DNA of 64,000 nucleotides from Methylococcaceae bacterium (lineage in GTDB: Bacteria; Pseudomonadota; Gammaproteobacteria; Methylococcales; Methylomonadaceae), in the NCBI GenBank assembly GCA_030693065.1, contig JAUYBL010000019.1, positions 124,001 to 188,000 of the forward strand, given 5' to 3'. A model generated the notes under the pieces. It had not been told where the DNA came from and did no database searches. It saw nothing but the letters and a program-made list of their open reading frames with translations. This document shows, piece after piece, positions 47,299-55,732 of this stretch (position 1 is the first letter of the stretch; each line of letters starts with the position of its first letter). Made by a program: the position numbers and the translations under genes.

Positions 47299-48687
47299 TT
47301 AATTAATCCCATGTTGCTGATACACATCCAGAATTTTCCGGGTTAACTTCGGATAATCTTCATCAAAATGATGTCCACCCGGCAATTCCAGAATATTGGC
47401 TTCGGTATTTAGCAGACTGGTACAAGCGGTTTCGGCAATTTCTTCTTTACCGTAAACGCACAAAATCTTGTTTTTGGGTATTTGTGCCAGCTCCGGTGCC
47501 AACGGCAGCTCGGCACCGCTTTGCCCCAACCAGCCGGAAACATGGATTTCAAAATCGGCATGATTGGCCAGCGCTATCAGTGCCAACAACGGCACGCTGT
47601 CTTTATCCTGTTGCGGCAAACGGTTGTATATGGCTGGCAAAATGTCGGCGCCAAAGGAATAACCGGCCAGTACAAACGATTTTACGCCCCAGTTTTTGCG
47701 GTAATAAGCCATCGTTGCGGTTAGGTCGGTGGCGGCTTGCTCCGGCGTTTTGTGTTCCCAGAAGTAACGCAATACATCGACGCCCACCACGGGATAATTC
47801 AACGCAGCCATTTCTCCGGCGATGGTTCTGTCCAGATCCCGCCAGCCGCCGTCACCGGAATAAAACAGCGTCACGGTATCGCTGTGTTTAGCAACGGGTA
47901 CTTCCACTACCGGCATGGGTGCCGATCCGGTCGACTTGCCAACCGCAGCATTAAGTTCATCAAGCAATAACGCATCAAGCGGGGTGTCGTAGGCGGCAAT
48001 TCGCGTTTCGACATCGCCTAAGTTTTTAATAAAAACGCCCGTTTCGGCTTTGGGCTGGTCGGTCCACACCGAGCGCCATTTGCTTTTGAGACCGACATCG
48101 GAAATCAGCTTAATTTTCGCGTTGCTATTTTGAGTGGATAACGGCGGACACAACGCTAAATCAGTGGGTAACTCAACCGAAAATCCGATGGAAAGATTAG
48201 TGGCATTATTTTGCCCTTGCGCATTGATAAACGGGAGCAACGCGCCTTCGGCAATGCCGGTAACGATGAGACGGTTTGCTGTATTGAACGGCAGGTATTC
48301 TGCAAGCCAATCGGGAATCAAAGCAGATATTGGCAGCTCTTTTGTCAGTGCTTTTACCGATTTATCGACAAATTGATAATCCAAACATTGATTGGTTTCA
48401 AAATTGAAATTATTAAGCACCTGCCAGCTGTCGATAATGGCAACGGATAAGCCGCTTGCAGCTACACGCTTGGCAAGTTCGCGTGCAGGGAATTTTTGGG
48501 TATCGACAAACACCACCGCCAAGCCTTGTGAGCCCCAAAGAGGTTCGGCGATGGTAATCCCTTCCAAGTTGTCGGTATCAATAATTTTTTGAAGGATCGG
48601 CGGGTTGATATGCGGCATCCACCAAAATCCAAGTGTTGCAGCCCCCACGAAAAGACCGATAAGTAACAATGATTTTTTGATTTTCAT
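47299..48687 (-). CDS. AcvB/VirJ-like periplasmic serine hydrolase (lysyl-PG hydrolase family)
   Basis: A 462-residue protein with an N-terminal signal or anchor (MKIKKSLLLIGLFVGAATLGFWW; the upstream start at 48714 adds nine residues). Two alpha/beta-hydrolase-like halves; the C-terminal one has VTLFYSGDGGWRDLDRTIAGEMA, the nucleophile elbow VLAGYSFGADILPAIYNRL and a final GGHHFDEDY His. This is the VirJ/AcvB pattern. AcvB of Agrobacterium hydrolyses lysyl-phosphatidylglycerol made by its MprF homologue, and an mprF gene lies 3.7 kb away on the same strand here, with an MmeI-like gene between. The periplasmic location is inferred from the signal. Confidence 0.8.
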   Translation of the reverse strand: MKIKKSLLLIGLFVGAATLGFWWMPHINPPILQKIIDTDNLEGITIAEPLWGSQGLAVVFVDTQKFPARELAKRVAASGLSVAIIDSWQVLNNFNFETNQCLDYQFVDKSVKALTKELPISALIPDWLAEYLPFNTANRLIVTGIAEGALLPFINAQGQNNATNLSIGFSVELPTDLALCPPLSTQNSNAKIKLISDVGLKSKWRSVWTDQPKAETGVFIKNLGDVETRIAAYDTPLDALLLDELNAAVGKSTGSAPMPVVEVPVAKHSDTVTLFYSGDGGWRDLDRTIAGEMAALNYPVVGVDVLRYFWEHKTPEQAATDLTATMAYYRKNWGVKSFVLAGYSFGADILPAIYNRLPQQDKDSVPLLALIALANHADFEIHVSGWLGQSGAELPLAPELAQIPKNKILCVYGKEEIAETACTSLLNTEANILELPGGHHFDEDYPKLTRKILDVYQQHGIN

Positions 48688-48771
48688 AGGCCAATAATAC
48701 AGTGAATGAGCCAAGGAAAACTGGATGTTGTTTTTATACTTTTGTAGCTCAAATTTCGTTTTTTAAATCTC

Positions 48772-48800
48772 CTCACCCCAGCCCTCTCCAGCAGGAGAGG
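48772..48800. repeat. short CTCACCCCAGCCCTCTCC-type repeat
   Basis: TCACCCCAGCCCTCTCC, a short loop and GGAGAGG in the gap downstream of the alpha/beta hydrolase gene. It is a hairpin-forming dispersed repeat, similar to the inside of the element at 40941. Confidence 0.45.
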
Positions 48801-48849
48801 TAGTAAAGGCACCAACATTTGATGTGAAATGGGTATAACTTAAGCGGGA

Positions 48850-49725
48850 TTAAATAGGACGAGGGATATTTAAAAACTCGGCAATCAATGGGTTGACCTT
48901 CGCAGCATGGGTAATATGCGCGGAGTGGCCTGCCCCCATGATAATTTCAAGTTTGCCGTTGGTCAGGTTTCTCGCCAGCTCGATAGTATGGTCCGGATCG
49001 ATCACGTCATATTCTCCGGCAACCACTAGGGTTGGGGCAACAATCGCCTGTAAATCGGAATGTTCAAGCTGGGGGGCGTTCTGCCATAGTGCATAGATTT
49101 TTTCTTCGAGAAGACCATCGTTTTTATCCGACCCTGTCCACCAGTTCTGCAGCCAGGCGATGACTTTGTTTTTCACCGTCGAACGCGCCTGATCATGCGC
49201 TTCGGCGGCAGAAAATTGTAAGGCCGATGGCTGAAAATTGGCACTGATCGCAACAATGCGGCCCACGCGTTCGGGTGCCTCTCGCCCCAAAATCAGGGCA
49301 ATGATGCCGCCGTCGCTCCAGCCGATAATATCGGTGCGTTTTATCTCCAAGCGATCCAGTACTTGTAGAGTGTCCTCGGCAAACAGATGATATTCAAGCT
49401 CCTCATCACCGTGCGTGGAATCGCCATGGCCGCGGGTGTCGATCAGCACAACACGTCGCCCTGATGCGACCAACCAGGGAATCTGCGCAAACCAGCTGAG
49501 CTTATTACTCAGTCCGCCATGCAACAGTAATACCGGCTCGCCCTGACCATAAGCAACATAATGAATATGGGCACCACGAAATTCGATGTTGCCCTTTTCG
49601 GTTTTTGTAAACGCTGAATAGCTCCAAATCAGGTATTTAAGAAAACTGACCGACACCGGTTGTAACCAGACAAAACCCACCATCAAGGCTCCCACTATCG
49701 TTGCTGTTGCGTATTTCAAAATCAT
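48850..49725 (-). CDS. membrane-anchored alpha/beta hydrolase downstream of the sterol transport genes
   Basis: A 291-residue alpha/beta hydrolase. The first 35 residues are hydrophobic (ATATIVGALMVGFVWLQPVSVSFL) and should act as an anchor or signal. The oxyanion hole is HGG (LLLHGGLSNKLSW), the nucleophile Ser is in GWSDGG, the acid is in GEYDVIDPDH and the His in GAGHSAHI. It follows bstC by 55 bp on the same strand, at the 3' end of the sterol gene run, so it may act on sterol or lipid esters. That role is inference; the substrate is unknown. Confidence 0.8.
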   Translation of the reverse strand: MILKYATATIVGALMVGFVWLQPVSVSFLKYLIWSYSAFTKTEKGNIEFRGAHIHYVAYGQGEPVLLLHGGLSNKLSWFAQIPWLVASGRRVVLIDTRGHGDSTHGDEELEYHLFAEDTLQVLDRLEIKRTDIIGWSDGGIIALILGREAPERVGRIVAISANFQPSALQFSAAEAHDQARSTVKNKVIAWLQNWWTGSDKNDGLLEEKIYALWQNAPQLEHSDLQAIVAPTLVVAGEYDVIDPDHTIELARNLTNGKLEIIMGAGHSAHITHAAKVNPLIAEFLNIPRPI

Positions 49726-49780
49726 GAATCAGCTCCAACTGTGTAAATGCCCGATATCTGGTACACCTCAGTAATCTCAG

Positions 49781-50596
49781 TTATTTATCTAATGACTCAC
49801 TCTGCCCAAACTCCTTAGCAAATTCATCAAATTCCTTTTTCCAGACCTCTTGGTTATAGCCCCAATTGCCTTCGGTCAGGAGCTTTTCGCCAATCGCGAA
49901 TTCCGCCTTTACCCGGCTTAGAGTCGCTTCGCTGCCTTCATCATCCCAAAGCGCTTGAGCATAAAACAGGTGATTGAGCGGATGCTTGGGGTGATTGTTG
50001 ACTGCTCTTACCAAAAGGTCCAGTGCCTTGTCGCGGTCGCCAATGCCGTTGGGCCATGCCGGGGCTTTAAGATAAAGCATGCCTAAAACGCGAAGCGGCC
50101 CGCTATCGTCGAGGTCTGGGCTTAATTCCACTGCTTGCTTTAATTCATTTTCCAGGCGGGCAAGGTTATTGATAGCCAAGGTAATATGTTCACGCACTTC
50201 AAGACCCAAGTTGGCAGCTAAGTAGTAATGCACTTCGCCATCACCAGTTCCGCCAGATTTAAGCGCCGCTTCAGCAAAACCCACGCCCTCATCGGCAAAT
50301 TTTTCACGCTTATTTTGGTCTGTTTCACGTTCCGCCAAATGTAAGCACAGGCGACTGGCTAATGCGCTGCGCCGCAAGGTCACGTCTTCGGTTTTGCGCA
50401 ACGCAGTTAATGCGCAGGCTAAGGTCTCGGTTTTGCTCAGATAGCCGAGTTGATTTTGTGCTGCCAGCAAGTTTGCGGTGGTCTGTTCCGGGCAGTTAAG
50501 CGCTTCGTCAAATTGAACATAGTCTTTCTGAAACAAGGCGCAGCTGTTCAGAAAGACGAGTAGTGAAATGGTGAAAAACAATTTTAGCTTGTTCAA
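49781..50596 (-). CDS. bstC: BstC-like outer-membrane lipoprotein (TPR/helical sterol carrier)
   Basis: A 271-residue helical lipoprotein. The start is TTG 50596; the signal peptide MNKLKLFFTISLLVFLNSC has a lipobox ending in Cys. The mature part is a stack of helices resembling TRAP-transporter T-component/TPR folds (DKALDLLVRAVNNHPKHPLNHLFYAQALW). In Methylococcus capsulatus the three-component set BstA (RND), BstB (periplasmic) and BstC (outer-membrane associated) was shown to bind sterols; size, order and location here agree. It begins 4 nt after bstB. The name is transferred by context and fold, since sequence identity was not measured. Confidence 0.75.
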   Translation of the reverse strand: MNKLKLFFTISLLVFLNSCALFQKDYVQFDEALNCPEQTTANLLAAQNQLGYLSKTETLACALTALRKTEDVTLRRSALASRLCLHLAERETDQNKREKFADEGVGFAEAALKSGGTGDGEVHYYLAANLGLEVREHITLAINNLARLENELKQAVELSPDLDDSGPLRVLGMLYLKAPAWPNGIGDRDKALDLLVRAVNNHPKHPLNHLFYAQALWDDEGSEATLSRVKAEFAIGEKLLTEGNWGYNQEVWKKEFDEFAKEFGQSESLDK

Positions 50597-50600
50597 TGTC

Positions 50601-51434
50601 TTATTTCCCGTCAGTCCACAATTTAATCATCGGTTCAAATACCGCCGTATCGACGCTGGCAAAGGCTTCCACGCCAAATAAATCGCATAGTTTTTTGCCT
50701 TCACTATCGGCACACATGCCTTCCAAGGCTTGCCCAAAGCGGAGGCGTTCTTCTGTCGTCGTAGTCGTGCTGTTTGCGACCACACCCATCAGTGGAATTT
50801 GCTCGGAGGTAAAGATGGCCTCAAGAGGTTTGCTCATCTGCAGCGACGCCAGGCCGTTGAACTGTTGCTCGTTTAAAATAACCGCGTCCAATTCGCCTTT
50901 ATCCAAAGACCGTAATGCACGGATGGCCTGATTGGATGGTTTTAAGTTGAAGCCAGCAAGGTCATATTTACCGGCAAGCACGATTTTGCTGATAAAAGAC
51001 GGCTCTTCCAATACCGTGCCGCCAACTGCTTTGCCTTTCAGCTGGTCCAGGTTCTTATACTTGTCCTTTTGCACAATGACCCGGTAACGCTCACTGCTTT
51101 GGCCCTTGATTTTGGGTTGAACGACCGGCACCAAGTTGTGCTGGCTGCGCAATTCCAAATACAAGCCTAGCGAGGTGATCGCAAACTTGGGATGTTTATC
51201 GGCTATTTGCTTTTTACATTCATCGGCTTTCGCGGTGAAGAGGCTGGTAAAGCTATTTTCCTGCCACTGGCCAATGCGCTCGACCACTCGTAACATGGAG
51301 CTCATTGCCGCATTGGCGTCCTTGGCATTAACCGCCCCGCCCGGATAGCACACCAAAATCATTTCGGGATTTGGTGCGGCGTTTGCCGTTAAGGAAGCCA
51401 GCAAACTGGTAACAATCAGATAAGTTTTTCGCAT
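50601..51434 (-). CDS. bstB: BstB-like periplasmic sterol-binding protein
   Basis: A 277-residue exported protein. ATG 51434 shares one base with the bstA stop (TAATG), and the signal peptide is MRKTYLIVTSLLASLTANA; the longer frame upstream lies wholly within bstA. The mature protein looks like a PhnD/substrate-binding protein (DQLKGKAVGGTVLEEPSFISKI ... LRSLDKGELDAVILNEQQFNGL). BstB of Methylococcus capsulatus is such a binding protein adapted to sterols. Between an RND pump and an outer-membrane lipoprotein, it should ferry the product across the periplasm. Confidence 0.78.
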   Translation of the reverse strand: MRKTYLIVTSLLASLTANAAPNPEMILVCYPGGAVNAKDANAAMSSMLRVVERIGQWQENSFTSLFTAKADECKKQIADKHPKFAITSLGLYLELRSQHNLVPVVQPKIKGQSSERYRVIVQKDKYKNLDQLKGKAVGGTVLEEPSFISKIVLAGKYDLAGFNLKPSNQAIRALRSLDKGELDAVILNEQQFNGLASLQMSKPLEAIFTSEQIPLMGVVANSTTTTTEERLRFGQALEGMCADSEGKKLCDLFGVEAFASVDTAVFEPMIKLWTDGK

Positions 51435-54154
51435 TATGGTTTTCTCTTGGAATCTAATAATTGACCGATGGCCGGTGCCACCACCAGGGTTGCCACCAAA
51501 CAACACACTAGCCCGATAGTGATACTCACGCCTAACGAGGACACGCCTCGATAGCTGGCCAGAGTGATAGCTCCCAGACCTGCCAGCTCGGTACCTGCGG
51601 CCAGTCCGATCACTTTCCCTGCGGCCATGCTGACTTGCAAAGGCGTTTGATCTTTCAATTCGCGCCAGCGATAACTGAACCACACACCGTAATCTACTGC
51701 CAACGCAATTACCATCGGTAAGGCAACGATGTTGGCGTAATTATAACGAATGCCGCCCAAAGCCATCAGCCCCAGCATCCAGCCTCCGCCTATCAGTAAT
51801 GGTAATGCAGCAAGCGCAAAGCCGCGCACACTGCGTGTCGCCGCCATAACCCAGAGCAGGCAAAGTATTAAGGCCAATTGCGTGCCACTGGTAAAGCTTG
51901 CAACCACGGCCTTGGAAAATGCTTGATGCGTGGTTGGGAAGCCTGTTGCCTCTGGCGAGACGCTATAGACATCATTGATTAGTGCATCGAGATTGTCAGG
52001 ATCGTACACGGTTTTTGCCGGGAAGCCGTAGATAGCAATGCTACCGTCGGCGCCAAAAAAACGATTGCGCAAAGCTGGCGGCAACTGCTCTGGACTCAAC
52101 GGTTGGGCTTGTTGCCAACCTTCTATGATGTTAAGTCCAGCATTCGCATCAAACAGTAACGCGCGCAAAAAATTCTCGCTACGCACTCTGCCCTGCTCAC
52201 TGTCTGCCGCAAGCTTGCCGGAAATGGCTGACAATTGTCCGCGGACTCGTTCCAAACTTTCGACCACAGTGGTATGACCAGCAGAGAATGCTTGCTCTTC
52301 GGCGTCATCGATTATCGCCGTGCTGTTTTCTAACAATGCTCGCAATAACTCGAATGATTTTACGGATAAGCCCGCTCGAGAAAGTTCTGCGAGGTGCTTG
52401 TCATAGCCTGCCTTGGAGAACGACTTGCCTAAGCTTATGGCTTTGTGAAGCCGGGCATCCGCGTCTTCAGGAAACAGATTGGTCAATGACTGTGCCTGGG
52501 CAATGGTTTTGAGTTTACCGGCCTCAGTGGTGATACGCCGAGCTTCTTTCATATCCTTGGCGGTAAAAATAATGACTTCTGACTGGTAGTCACTCTCTGC
52601 CACCATGCGGCGCTGGTAATAAGCCGCCTGAGAATCTTTAGGCAGCATAGACAGCACATCGTAGTCGAACGGGATTGATAAACCTTTCATTCCACCGATG
52701 ACTGCGCAGCCTAGTGCCAGCAGAACGATAACCACCGCGACCGGCAATGGAAATCGACCCTTATTGCCAGATCCATCACCCTGTGGCTGCGAAGTAGAAG
52801 TGGTAGTACTCGGCGTTATATCTCTTAGCTTTGGCGGCAATAAAGCATACAGCGCAGGCTGAACCATCCAGGTACTGATTAAGATCATCAGCACACCTTT
52901 CGCAGCGACGACACCCAGTTCGGAAAAGCCTGGGAAATCAACGGTGGCCAAGGCACTAAAAATTAGCAGCGATGCGCCACCTGCGGTTAATACTGCTATA
53001 AATGACGAACCAATACCGGCGCCGATAGCTTCCACCAAGGGCTTGCCGGCCCGACGTTCCTCGTCAATACGCGAAGTGGTAAAGATGCCGTAGTCCGCTC
53101 CCAAGCCAAATAGGATGGCAATAAAAGCGGCGGTGATGATGGTCAAATGCCCAACAGTAATCAGCGCCAGCCCTAAACTCCACAGCACCCCAAGTCCCAT
53201 TGGGACAAAAATCAGTACGGCCCAGCGCACGCTGCGCACCACAAGTAGTATCAATGCAGCGATGAGGCCCGCGGAGGTAAATATCACCAAGGTAATATCT
53301 TTGCGGATGTTAACGAATTCCTCGTACTCAATCGCCGGTAACCCGGTCAGTCCCACGATAGGAGCAGCCTGTCCAGAGGCTTTAACTTGCTCAGTCAACG
53401 TTGCCGATACTTGTTTAACCTTGTCGACGAATGGCTCAAGATTCTGGAAATCCCCAGAAGCGTTTTTCGGATGCACAAATAAAAACAACATACGCCCATC
53501 GCGGGACGTAAAGTAACCGTCATTCATACCGCTTGCGCCGCTGTTGGCTAATAGCCGGTTCCACTCTAAACCGACAGGCACGGTTTCGTCTGTCAGCCAG
53601 CGTTGCCATTCTTCCAGAAAAAACCCGACTAGATTTAAGCTTGCTTCAGCAGTTTTCAGGTCCGTATCGGCACCGCCTAGCTGCGGATGATCTTTGCTCC
53701 AAGTCACCGCTTTACGTAGGTTTTCTTCCAGCACGCCCACCAAAATAGGCTGGTTTGCCATTTCAGCAAGCTTGTCCAAGCCTTCAAGAGGCATCAGTAA
53801 ATAGGCATGGTTTAAAAAAAATGCCATGTCGAGTCGAGAGGTCGCCAGCCCTATCTCAGGTTCCACCTGAAGCTTTGCCGCCAAATCGTTAGCAAATGAC
53901 TCCAACTCACTGCGTGGCGCGCCCTCTAGGACGATCATTAAATCCGAGGCTGCGCCAAAATTTTCCAGAAAGTGATTAAAGCGATTTGCCACCGTCGTAT
54001 TCTGTGGAAGGAGGGCCTGTCGCGATGTGTGAATCGGAAGTTGCGCTGTCGCCCAGCCAGCCAGAATCGAGAAAAACAAAGCTACCCCTAAAATCTTCTT
54101 AGGGTTTCGGGCAAAATATTCTGCAATCTTGGCGGCGCTATGGTTAATTTTCAT
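51434..54154 (-). CDS. bstA: BstA-like RND-superfamily inner-membrane sterol transporter
   Basis: A 906-residue MMPL/HpnN-type RND transporter with two six-helix halves, each after a periplasmic loop. The TM4-like segment FIAILFGLGADYGIFTTSRIDEERRAG and its counterpart VALPMVIALAVDYGVWFSYRWRELKDQ carry the charged pair GAD/VDYG of this family. HpnN moves hopanoids; BstA moves sterols in Methylococcus capsulatus. Its place between squalene monooxygenase (137 bp upstream) and BstB favours sterols here. There is no clear Shine-Dalgarno site before ATG 54154. Confidence 0.82.
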   Translation of the reverse strand: MKINHSAAKIAEYFARNPKKILGVALFFSILAGWATAQLPIHTSRQALLPQNTTVANRFNHFLENFGAASDLMIVLEGAPRSELESFANDLAAKLQVEPEIGLATSRLDMAFFLNHAYLLMPLEGLDKLAEMANQPILVGVLEENLRKAVTWSKDHPQLGGADTDLKTAEASLNLVGFFLEEWQRWLTDETVPVGLEWNRLLANSGASGMNDGYFTSRDGRMLFLFVHPKNASGDFQNLEPFVDKVKQVSATLTEQVKASGQAAPIVGLTGLPAIEYEEFVNIRKDITLVIFTSAGLIAALILLVVRSVRWAVLIFVPMGLGVLWSLGLALITVGHLTIITAAFIAILFGLGADYGIFTTSRIDEERRAGKPLVEAIGAGIGSSFIAVLTAGGASLLIFSALATVDFPGFSELGVVAAKGVLMILISTWMVQPALYALLPPKLRDITPSTTTSTSQPQGDGSGNKGRFPLPVAVVIVLLALGCAVIGGMKGLSIPFDYDVLSMLPKDSQAAYYQRRMVAESDYQSEVIIFTAKDMKEARRITTEAGKLKTIAQAQSLTNLFPEDADARLHKAISLGKSFSKAGYDKHLAELSRAGLSVKSFELLRALLENSTAIIDDAEEQAFSAGHTTVVESLERVRGQLSAISGKLAADSEQGRVRSENFLRALLFDANAGLNIIEGWQQAQPLSPEQLPPALRNRFFGADGSIAIYGFPAKTVYDPDNLDALINDVYSVSPEATGFPTTHQAFSKAVVASFTSGTQLALILCLLWVMAATRSVRGFALAALPLLIGGGWMLGLMALGGIRYNYANIVALPMVIALAVDYGVWFSYRWRELKDQTPLQVSMAAGKVIGLAAGTELAGLGAITLASYRGVSSLGVSITIGLVCCLVATLVVAPAIGQLLDSKRKP

Positions 54155-54291
54155 AAAAAAGGGGATTGATGAATTAGCGCAATATGATGGTAAGCGCGAA
54201 TGTCGATGACAGTTGTATAAGGCGATATTGCTGGCGTTGAATCAATTTCGGATGACAACCGTTGATGACTCAATAGATTTTAAAACCTCAA

Positions 54292-55686
54292 TTAGGGTCT
54301 TTGAATCTTTGCGGTATAACTTAACGGAGGAAAATATTTTATTTTCGAGAAGTAAGAATTAGCAAACGCAAATAAATTAATTTCATTTTTTATCAATGGC
54401 TTAATAATAAAAAAGGCATCCCAAAGAAGCTTTATTGCCTTGGGTAAATTTAAAATTTGTTCACGTACCAAATCGAACGCGCCAAAAAACGCTAAAAAGC
54501 AGAATTGTTTGATTAACGAAGAATGTTTCCGGTTTAAACCTGCCAATATTGAAATTGATTCCTGGGCATTAGCACCGCCACATTGAAGAAATTTGAATAC
54601 TGCTTTTTTCAGTAAATCATTCGACATAACGGCATACAGTGCGTTGGCGAGAATATTCAGATTGGCATTGGCACTTTGTCTATCTCGATAATATGCTTCG
54701 ATTTTTTCGTGAATCAAATCGGTATTATTAAAATCAGGCATAGCCAATAAATGGCTACTCAAAATTTGAATATCCGAAAATACCGCCGTTAAACCACCAC
54801 CGGTTAAGGGATGACGCATGTTCAGCGCATCACCTAACATCACTGCGCCTTTTCTTACTATGGGTTTTGCAGCCATGTAATGATTGGGCATCACCTTAAA
54901 GCCACCTTCTTGTAAGGCCTGCTCATAGCTGTTGCGCATACATTCAGGAATATATGGGGTGACGTTGGTTTCTAAATGGGCCTGTAGAAGATGCTTTCTA
55001 GGTAATTGGTCACCCGGAAAATCAATTAACAGCCTGACCTCATTATTGGAAATAGGATAACAAATGAACGGCGTCGGCCCTGATAAAAACACATGTCCAT
55101 GCTTGGGAAACGGCATGTCACAGTTTTGTAAAATGACACCTATAAAGTACGACGTGACGGTTTTTTCGTTATTACTCAGATCCGCCCTAAAATTTGAAAA
55201 GAACCCGTCGCTGGTAATGGTTAAGGGCGCATAAATAGACTTTATCTCCGACGACATTGAGTCGCGGTAGCTTACGCCGATGATTTCACTTCTTTCATTT
55301 TCAAGTAATTGCAGCGCCTTGCCATAAATTTGCGTAACAGATTCGTTTTGCAATGCAGAGGCTCTTATTTGCTGTAAAAACCGGCCATTATGTAAGCCCA
55401 CGCCCAAATGCTGATCAGGATAAGCAATGGTCGTATGTTCATTGCCTTGCAACAAAGCATAGCCTTTTACGGTTTGCGCCTCAAAACCTTCCAGTAAATG
55501 GCTAAGCCCCATTTGTTCAAGTGACAATACTGCGCCTGGTTGCAACAGTTCACCGACGATACGTTTTTTCTCTTTAAAACAATGATCGATTAACGCGATT
55601 TTAATGCCTTTGGGGGCAAGATAAGCAGCAATGGTTGCGCCTGCCATGCCGGCGCCGATAATACAAATATCGAACTCTGATTTCAT
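54292..55686 (-). CDS. sqmo: squalene monooxygenase (squalene epoxidase), bacterial type
   Basis: An FAD enzyme of 464 residues that makes (3S)-2,3-oxidosqualene from squalene. FAD-binding GAGMAG (11-16), then the family signature GELLQPGA (45-52), and the second FAD motif GDALNMRHPLTGGGLT (285-300). Hydrophobic C-terminal helices (QFCFLAFFGAFDLV and DAFFIIKPLI) suit membrane association. It ends the biosynthetic half of the operon, 46 bp after the cyclase gene, and is followed by bstA. Eukaryotic enzymes need a P450 reductase; the diflavin reductase at 60621 is a candidate partner. Confidence 0.92.
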   Translation of the reverse strand: MKSEFDICIIGAGMAGATIAAYLAPKGIKIALIDHCFKEKKRIVGELLQPGAVLSLEQMGLSHLLEGFEAQTVKGYALLQGNEHTTIAYPDQHLGVGLHNGRFLQQIRASALQNESVTQIYGKALQLLENERSEIIGVSYRDSMSSEIKSIYAPLTITSDGFFSNFRADLSNNEKTVTSYFIGVILQNCDMPFPKHGHVFLSGPTPFICYPISNNEVRLLIDFPGDQLPRKHLLQAHLETNVTPYIPECMRNSYEQALQEGGFKVMPNHYMAAKPIVRKGAVMLGDALNMRHPLTGGGLTAVFSDIQILSSHLLAMPDFNNTDLIHEKIEAYYRDRQSANANLNILANALYAVMSNDLLKKAVFKFLQCGGANAQESISILAGLNRKHSSLIKQFCFLAFFGAFDLVREQILNLPKAIKLLWDAFFIIKPLIKNEINLFAFANSYFSKIKYFPPLSYTAKIQRP

Positions 55687-55732
55687 ATTAAGCCACTTGC
55701 TGCTGATTTTTTAAACTGGGTTGATTGATTAA

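Noticed and set aside
49781-54154. HpnN-type hopanoid transport instead of sterol transport
   Set aside because: No hopanoid gene is nearby, while sterol genes are immediately upstream and the three-part order matches BstABC. The substrate still needs an experiment.
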